NCBI RefSeq assembly: GCF_014066305.1
Contig: NW_023501073.1
Span: 62,001 to 126,000 of the forward strand
From: Letharia columbiana
Taxonomy: Eukaryota > Ascomycota > Lecanoromycetes > Lecanorales > Parmeliaceae
DNA: 64,000 bases
Direction of reading: 5' to 3'
How positions within the stretch are numbered: the first letter of the stretch is position 1; every line of letters begins with the position of its first letter. A program made the translations under genes and the position numbers. Under the pieces are notes generated by a model. The model worked only from the letters and a program-made list of their open reading frames with translations, did not search any database and was not told the origin of the DNA. Below are positions 57,330-64,000 of this stretch, piece by piece.

Positions 57330-58330
57330 TTAGTAATAATATTCTATTTATATTTAAGCTAAATAGCGGAATCGAGAGCTATTTTTTTTATATTAGTTTT
57401 TAAAGATAATAGAGTCGCTTATTTCTTTATAGTAGCCTCTATTCTTAGTATACGTAATTGTTTTATAATATATTTATACTTTCGAATCTTAGTACGTTTA
57501 GTTATTTTTAGCTTTAGATAACGTAGTTTTATTTTTCTCTATATTTTTAAACGCTTAATCTCTTTAATTACTATATCGCGGCGATATTTTTAAAACTCTT
57601 TATACTTAATAATCGTTAGAAGATAATTAAACTCGCTGAAATTACGTTTACGACTCGTTATATTAAATATAGAGCTATTAATAGAATTAAGATCGCGAGT
57701 CTTCTTCTATTTATCTTTATTTTTATAAGAAGAGATCTTTATAATAGCGATCTTTAAAATTTTATTTTTTATTATTTCTATTATATTATTATTATTCTCT
57801 ATATTCTTATTCTCTTTTATAGCGGCTTTTAAATCTATAGTCGCTTCGTTATCAGATCCGCTTCGAGTAACACGCCTACTACTATCGGGAAGAACGCTTA
57901 AAAGATCGATGCTTTAACTACTATTATTAACGATATAATTACTGATATTTATACGTTCGCCTAGTAGATACTTAAGTCGATAGAATTTAGGATATTTCTT
58001 TTTTATCTCGTTTTAACTATCTATTATTAGTATATTAATATAAATCTCTTTCTCGATATTAAGCCTATTATCGATAACTCTTATAATCTCTTTCATTCTA
58101 TAATATATCTTTTCTAACACCGTTAATTAATTTCTAACGGCCTTACTATATGAAATAAGCGTTCTCTTATACGCGAAGTACTCGTCGGAAGGCGGAAAAT
58201 CGCTAAAGACCCTATTAGTAAGGTTACGATAAGTCGTAGATTTCTTAATACTAACGATAGAATTATCTAAAGCTAGTTAAATAGTATATCTAACGAATTA
58301 ATTCTCCTTAAATCTTATAATAAGAAGATC
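57330..58330 (-). pseudogene. Second ORF relic of Harbinger-like element 1
   Basis: A - strand frame with few stops runs from about 58,330 (RYTI-LALDNSIVSIKKSTT, then YRNLTNRVFSDFPPSDEYF) to about 57,330 with a Lys/Arg/Ile-rich, coiled-coil-like C-terminus. Harbinger elements usually encode a second, DNA-binding (Myb-like) protein. This frame occupies that place and opposite orientation, but no Myb motif is recognisable after RIP. Confidence 0.5.
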
Positions 58331-58499
58331 GATGAGTTTTCTATCGTTATTAGACTATCTAATTATAAGAAGTTTTATATTTTTAAAAAGGTCTAGAAAA
58401 GTTTTTCTAAGAGTAGCTTTCTTACGAGAAATCTTTATTACGACGAAAGTAGAAGTTATAATAACTACGATAAGATATAATCGTTATAATAACTTTAAG

Positions 58500-58552
58500 A
58501 GATATTTTATATATAATAACTTTAATAATAACTTTAAGAGGTATTTTATATA
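58500..58552 (+). repeat. Short tandem duplication
   Basis: A unit containing ATAACTTTAAGAGRTATTTT occurs two to three times in direct order inside the right part of element 1. Confidence 0.65.
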
Positions 58553-58767
58553 ACTATAGACTACTATTAAAAATCGTTCTTAAATCGTTTTTATTTATTA
58601 AGGCTCTATATCGAATATAGTTAATACGATACTATTATTACGAGGCTATTTAAGAAGAAGAAGAAATAGTTACTATCTATAAGTAGAAATAATAAGGGTG
58701 CTATTAAAGAACTAGTAGTTTATTACATTTTCTACTAGAAGAAGTAGAAGTAACTTTGATAGCCCCT

Positions 58768-59800
58768 ATTGCGCGGTGAATACCATGTTTTAAGATTTCA
58801 CTACCAGGCTTGGCAGCAGAAGTTGAAGACGACAGCCAGCGCTCTTACTAGTACCAAAACGCTTCGCTCAGGTCTGGATCAGATGATGCTGACACTGGTG
58901 TGATTAATGAGGGAGTTGAAGGGGATGGAGGAAGGGTGCGCCCATCCTGACTCTAAATCCTTGTATCCCCGAGGCACTTCACCAAGGCTGAACCAGCATT
59001 CGTTCCCCTACTTGTACATCGACCTTCCTCGAAGCCTAAAGTACCTGTAGAACACCTCGTATTTCCTACGGAGTCGCTGTCGGGTATAATTTCCCTACCT
59101 GTCCTTTACTTCTCTACATTGTTCGACTAGTATCCCTTCGACTAGCGATTTGGCAACATACACTACTTACTTTACGATGGGGATCTAAGATAAGGTATAG
59201 TACGAATACTTATTTTCATTAGCTCGGTTTCTGCACGAATCGATTCTCTCTCTGATTGCTTAGCTTACTCTACCTCGTAGGGCTACTAGCACTACTTTAT
59301 GTTTTAGTGTACTTTAGATACTTTAATTAGTAAGTTGCCAGCACCACAGTATTGCGAGTTAACTTTCGTGTTTAGAAGTAAGTAAATCATAAAGTTCATG
59401 GAGACTCTGTTGGACGACGGTTGGAAACATCAAATTGCGACGAGCAAAGCATCCTCCTTTTTAATAATATAATAAAAGTATCTTACTGGTTGGACTTCCC
59501 TCTACTCAGCCCTATTACTTATATAGAGTACTAGTACCTTACTTATATATGACATTAAGTCGCTGCCAAGACCTCTCGTATCCTCAATTGAACGTCGTAT
59601 CGTCATCTCGACAACACCGAAATTATTCTTAGCTTTAATCTACGATATACGCGTATAGAAGTAATCGTATACGCTAAGAAATGTCAACTACTCTAATATC
59701 GAAATACCTTTAATTAAGTAAGGTAATATCTTAGATTACTCGTACTTTATAAATTATAATCGAGCGTATATATATCTTTTATTTCGTTCGTTAGCGATGT
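58768..59800. other. Unmutated island between the two AT-rich elements
   Basis: From 58,771 to about 59,060 the base composition is ordinary, with normal CA/TG. It grades to moderately AT-rich by about 59,640 and RIP-like after that. No gene is recognised. The first ~290 bp are probably the pre-insertion upstream region of PFA4. Confidence 0.6.
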
Positions 59801-60059
59801 ATTAGAGGGGTTTCGCAACATAAATTTCAAATTTAGTTGCGCAGCATTACGAGGTTCAGGGTCCTACGCTAGCCCGATCGGGTAGTAACCGATGTTTAAA
59901 CGAATATATCCGTAGATATTCCGCGCTTCCGAATGCCCTTATAAAATTCCTACTTTTAATTCATATTAGTTATTTTATCCACGTCTACTACTATAACGTC
60001 TTTCAAATAAGGGGAAATAATCGCTATAATAACTATCTTAATATTTATCGTTCTTTATT

Positions 60060-61080
60060 ATCGTAAAAAGCTCCTAGCGCAGCAGCTACGCTAGCGATAT
60101 AAGCCTCCGCTCAAAAACGACTTTTTCTTCTAGAATCTTAACATTAAAGATAACACCTAGTTTTAATATTATATAAGATTCACGAAGAATAAGATTAGAG
60201 AGCTTCTGTAGTACTTTAAGTTAAATACTATTAAATGGCGGAATCGATATCAATACTTACCGAAACTTGCACTCTATATTATCCTTTATAAGTTATCCTA
60301 GCCTAATCGACTTTTTAGTATAGCCTATAAATTTAATAGATCGCCGGCCTATATATCGACTATTTTCAATAATACCATTCTTCATCTTACGTATCGCTAT
60401 CAGAAAATCCTCGAGTAACATCCTTCTATAAATAAAAAAAGAGCTAAGTTATTTACAAAGAAGCTAAAGAAATATAGAGGCTATAATACGATTTAGGCTT
60501 TCGTTAATAAGATATTTCGAGGCTTCTATCGCTCTACTTACGTCTAAAGATTTAATTATTTCGATTATAAAGGATATAGCTTAAAATTCTAGGGTACTAT
60601 AAAACTAAACGACTTAATCTTCTTATTAGACAACTTTCGTCTTAGGTTTATTAACGATCTAACTATGTTCCGAGAGTTTATTATCGCTCGAAAGATTTAA
60701 GAATTCTAGCTAAATAAAGTTAAGGATATACTCTATCTCTACGATAATTAGGCATACTCTATAATATAGAAAGTTTTAAATTTAATTTCTAGAGACTATT
60801 ATAGTCTAACCGCGAACGAACGAACTATTAATAATAGAATATTAAGTATTCGAATTAGTATCGAATAGGCCTTTAATTCTACTTAGTAGCTATAAATAGT
60901 AAATACTTTTAAACTCGAATAAAAATCGAGTCTATAGCCTATAGCGGCGTACTATATAATGTCGATTCTACTTACGAATTATTATACATATATAAGAGGC
61001 AACTATATAAACAGCCGTTTTCTAGTTTAACCGCTCTCTCTTACTAAATACCTAATCTTATCGAATTACTAATAATTTCA
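60060..61080 (+). pseudogene. PIF/Harbinger-type transposase relic, element 2
   Basis: One + frame reads KLKKYRGYNTI-AFVNKIFRGF in place of the family's AFIDGTFRGF, then YFDYKGYSLKF (for YSGYKKHHGLKF), IFLLDNFRLRFINDLTMF (for the SLDGPFxGRxxDxxM block), LYLYDN-AYS (for LYGDxAYS), ISIE-AFNST (for ISVEWAFG) and MSILLTNYYTYIRGN. Every difference fits G-to-A or C-to-T. It is therefore a clear dead copy of a fungal PIF-like transposase, of a different lineage from element 1. Confidence 0.78.
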
Positions 61081-61189
61081 TCGATAGCGCATTAAACTAT
61101 CTTCGATTACTACTAAATATATACGCATTATACTCGAATATTCGCCGCGAAATAACCTTAAATTCGAATAAAGAATAGCAAATAACGGA

Positions 61190-62260
61190 AACGGTTCGAC
61201 GCGAAATTATACTTCTTCGCCCTTATCACTTTTAATAATTATTCTTCGCTTCTTCTTTAGCGAATTCTCACTCCTATTCATCCTAGTAATAATACCCTAT
61301 ATACTATCGGCAATATTCTTTATTATAGTTTTTAGTCTCTTAACGCGGGTAGTTAACTCGTAGGCTAATATAGTTTAAGCGTTAATTATCTTATTAAATA
61401 ATTTAGTAATACTAATAATAGCTTTATCGAAGTTAGTAACGCGAGATTCGCGCTTCTTTTTAGCTCTATTAAGCTTTAATATTAGTGCTTTACAAAGGAG
61501 ACTATTTTCCTCTAAAGCCTTCTTTTATTTAACGATCTAATCTATTCTCTTTCGCTCGGTATTCGTTAATAAGACTATTAGATCCGAAGTAAATATAGAA
61601 GTTAATGCTATACTCGATAAGAATATATTTATTATTAGCTACGTATCTTCGTCTATTATAGAGCTAGATATAGGTGGGAAATTAGAATTAAGAGCTTCAT
61701 TTTAATTATCTTCGGGCTCTATAAATATAGTATTCTCGCATAAAAACTCGATAGCCTCCTTCTTCTTGCTATAAATCGTTATTATAACCTACAATTTCTA
61801 TATCTAAATTACCTTTTAAACCCGTGCGTTCTCGTTATCCTATTCATATACTTCAGCCTTAAGCTTCTTTTCTTTAATAAATTCAATTCACATATTAATT
61901 TACTACGTCCAATTATCCTCTCGTTTTAATTTACTAATAACCTCCTATACCTTTTCTTTATCTCGTCTAAAAATAAGAATATCTATTCTATTTTATACTA
62001 ATTAATAAGATAAAACTCGATAAAGACGATCATTTAATTAGAAGGTAATCTTATTCCACTATTATTAAACCTTTCCGTATTATTCATAGCCTATATAATT
62101 TTTATTACAGGTTTCTATAAGGATAACCTCTTTCTATTCGATAAGACGACTATCTTATCTAAACGACTTACTTAAATCTCTTTCAATTAAGTTAAAAACT
62201 TCTAACTATTAACGTATAGGGATCGATATTTTTTTCGCCCGCGGAGCCCTCTTCTTCAAC
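61190..62260 (-). pseudogene. Second ORF relic of Harbinger-like element 2
   Basis: A largely open - frame contains KKEAIEFLCENTIFIEPED, ALEENSLLCKALILKLNRAK and SENSLKKKRRIIIKSDKG. The middle is rich in Leu/Lys heptad-like spacing, suggesting a coiled coil. This type of second protein, with coiled coil and basic tail, is common beside fungal PIF-like transposases, but the function is unknown. Few stops remain, so mutation here is milder than in the transposase. Confidence 0.5.
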
Positions 62261-62947
62261 TCCGCTTTCTTTAATATATAATTATTATTTCTCTCGAAAT
62301 CTCGTAATTATAGATGCACTAACGGTGATCGAGATTAGTCTAGCAATATACCCTCGCTCTGAAAGCGTTAAAGATATAGGTTAAAGCTTATATTTAATAA
62401 AGTTATTTAAGGATAGAAAGAAGTTATAGGCTATTAATAAGGCGAAAGAAAAGTCTATATAGAAGGAAGTCTTTAAAACGTATTATAGGTGATAGATATT
62501 ATACTCGATACCTAAGATTTACTATTTTTGAAAGTTAGTAATCGAGATCACTAACTTATAAAAGATAGATATACTTATTACTTCTGTAAATCTGAAAAGT
62601 TTCTACAAAATTTGAAATTGCTAATTGCGCGTTTGTCGCGGAAATTACAAAATCCGTTGAATTAGTAAATCTAATTTAAATTCGTCTAAATTCCACTCAA
62701 TTAGCAACTATAATCTACTTTTCACACGCTATCCGCCGATTTAGCAAATCTAATTAGAATTTATCTAAATTCCGCCGATTCAGTAACTATTCTAATCTTT
62801 TCCGCCAGTTCTATCAGTTTAGTAGTAATACGCACGAAAAAAGAAAAGTTCTAATGATCGACGTTGCGACGGTAAGGTTCTATAACAACGAGTATCAACG
62901 TCAACTCAAATTTGGCTACGGAATTGAATGATTTAATGAAATTAGTC

Positions 62948-63054
62948 GCGTGGGTAATGCTCTAATATAGCGCACAATGATACGTATATTGTTGATAATA
63001 TATATTGATGCCATATATATATAGAATAGTACTTAGAGTGTATTAGGGGGCATT
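62948..63054. repeat. Back-to-back inverted repeat ends
   Basis: GGGTAATGCTCTAATA (near 62,952-62,967) and TATTAGGGGGCATTACC (near 63,038-63,054) are inverted copies about 70 bp apart. Confidence 0.7.
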
Positions 63055-63089
63055 ACCAAAAAATTTTTAAAAAAAAAAAATTTTTTAAA

Positions 63090-63130
<41 letters not shown>

Positions 63131-63167
63131 ATAAAAAAAGGGAAAAAAGGTAAAAAAAAAAAAAAAA

Positions 63168-63202
<35 letters not shown>

Positions 63203-63345
63203 AAAAAAAAAAAAAAGAAAAAAAAAATAAAAAAAAAAATAAAATTTAAAAAAAAAAAATTAATAAATACTTTTTTAAAAAAATTTATAAAAAAAAAAAA
63301 AATAATATTATTTTTTATTTATAATATAAAAAAAAAATATTTATA

Positions 63346-63410
<65 letters not shown>

Positions 63411-63465
63411 ATATAAAAAAAAAAAAAAAAAAAAAAAAAATAAAATATTTTTTTTTTATTAAAAA

Positions 63466-63528
<63 letters not shown>

Positions 63529-63586
63529 ATTAAAATAATAATATTAATTAAAAAATTTAAAATATTTAAAAAAAAAATAAAAAAAA

Positions 63587-63650
<64 letters not shown>
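63055..63650 (+). repeat. A-rich low-complexity tract, almost without G or C
   Basis: About 590 bp of A runs with short T runs. G occurs only in a few places (for example near 63,140-63,150) and C is essentially absent. The strong excess of A over T on this strand is not what RIP produces. Confidence 0.9.
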
Positions 63651-63651
<1 letters not shown>

Positions 63652-64000
63652 TTTGTTAAGCCCGTTATTGACCTGATTGATAGACGAGTGAGGATGCAAG
63701 ACCTCGATTCCAATCGGCTTGTCCCGCTGTAGAACTCAGAGTTCAGTAAAGCAGGCTCAATGCATGACCAACAAATTGCATCGAGCAGTTGTTGGAACGT
63801 TTGACTGATGGACTGTTTCAAAAATTGCTCAGGATATTGGGAGATGTCATGTTGGTGTGAGTTTCGCGGGCCCGCATGGAACTTTATTTTGGCATGGCGA
63901 GGTCTAGTGCAAAGAGCGGGTGATGTTGGGCATGATACGAATATATATACGTTGAATGTCTAGCTACTTGAATTCCCATAGCTCTTGAACTCATAGGTAA
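63651..64000. other. Ordinary-composition flank
   Basis: Composition returns abruptly to about half GC. No gene, tRNA or repeat is recognised in these 350 bp. Confidence 0.6.

Larger units (their letters stand above)
53207..58767. mobile_element. RIP-mutated PIF/Harbinger-like DNA transposon (with nested element)
   Basis: The left end AGGGGCTATCAA then GTTACTTCTACTT is matched as an inverted repeat at the right end (58,742-58,767). ATT directly flanks both sides (53,204-53,206 and 58,768-58,770), fitting the family's 3-bp target duplication. The interior is AT-rich with CpA/TpG nearly absent, TpA in excess and CpG kept, the mark of RIP. It carries a transposase relic on + and a second ORF relic on -. 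A Fot1/pogo-like element is inserted in the middle; without it the element is about 3.65 kb. Confidence 0.82.
59801..62966. mobile_element. Second RIP-mutated Harbinger-like element
   Basis: Left boundary ATTAGAGGGGTTTCGCAACA (59,801) and right boundary GGGTAATGCTCTAAT (to about 62,966) form a degraded inverted repeat (ATTAGAG...). The interior is CpA-poor and TpA-rich. It has the same plan as element 1: transposase on + at left, second frame on - at right. The ends are less certain than those of element 1. Confidence 0.6.

Noticed and set aside
53207..62966. AT-rich block as centromere or mitochondrial insert
   Set aside because: Inverted repeats and readable transposase motifs with RIP-type changes explain it. 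No mitochondrial genes were seen.
63690..63720. Possible tRNA B box (CTCGATTCC)
   Set aside because: No A box at the right distance and no cloverleaf could be built.
63459..63821. 120-codon - frame with long Phe runs
   Set aside because: It is a translation of the A-tract complement (TTT codons).

Overview
The window is nuclear DNA of a filamentous ascomycete. The evidence is short introns (about 48-195 nt, mostly 48-60) with GT...AG ends and CTAAC/CTGAC-type branch sites, a HET-domain incompatibility gene, a Zn2Cys6 regulator, a class IV-type chitin synthase, a group-type hybrid histidine kinase, and an AT-rich block of transposons scarred by repeat-induced point mutation (RIP). A Pezizomycotina genome is clear; a narrower placement (Dothideomycete or Sordariomycete) is a guess.

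Layout. 0-2 kb: two tandem, frameshifted BTB/POZ gene copies. 2.2-3.1 kb: a methyltransferase (-). 4.3-6.6 kb: a Zn2Cys6 transcription factor (+). 7.2-9.9 kb: a HET-domain protein (+). 11.5-12.7 kb: a secreted GH17 glucanase-like protein (+), followed by a microsatellite cluster. 13.4-14.5 kb: a Gly-rich DUF7721-type protein (-). 15.1-18.0 kb: a WD40 protein of the S. pombe C2A9.03 type (-). 19.5-23.2 kb and 25.1-27.4 kb: a divergent pair formed by a CHS3-type chitin synthase (-) and its Sel1-repeat activator (+). 27.7-29.7 kb: tyrosinase (-). 30.5-31.2 kb: DUF202 membrane protein (-), divergent from a CDF zinc transporter (31.6-33.5, +). 34.0-36.1 kb: Cdc1/Ted1-type metallophosphoesterase (+). 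36.4-37.5 kb: secreted thaumatin-like candidate (-). 38.8-39.8 kb: PCNA (-), divergent from a hybrid histidine kinase (40.5-44.5, +). 45.0-45.6 kb: minisatellite plus two dinucleotide arrays. 45.7-46.9 kb: 2-hydroxyacid dehydrogenase (-). 47.2-48.0 kb: small secreted protein (-). 48.7-49.8 kb: DHDPS-family aldolase (-). 51.7-53.1 kb: DHHC palmitoyltransferase PFA4 (-).

From 53.2 kb to about 63.0 kb the sequence is RIP-mutated transposon. A PIF/Harbinger-like element (about 53,207-58,767, terminal inverted repeats, ATT on both sides) sits about 90 bp upstream of the PFA4 start codon and carries a nested Fot1/pogo-like element (about 55,281-57,194) with its own long inverted repeats. After an unmutated island, a second Harbinger-like element follows (about 59,801-62,966). 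Both Harbinger elements show the same plan: a transposase relic on + at the left and a second open frame on - at the right. A 0.6-kb, almost pure A tract (63,055-63,650) ends the block, and ordinary-composition DNA resumes.

Functional themes are cell wall (chitin synthase, its activator, GH17, a GPI-related phosphoesterase), sensing and regulation (histidine kinase, Zn2Cys6, HET), and housekeeping (PCNA, palmitoylation, zinc transport). I see no secondary-metabolite cluster, tRNA, rRNA or CRISPR array. I did not find a clearly new system; the most informative parts are the chitin synthase/activator pair, the nested RIP-scarred elements with their predicted empty site, and the A-tract.
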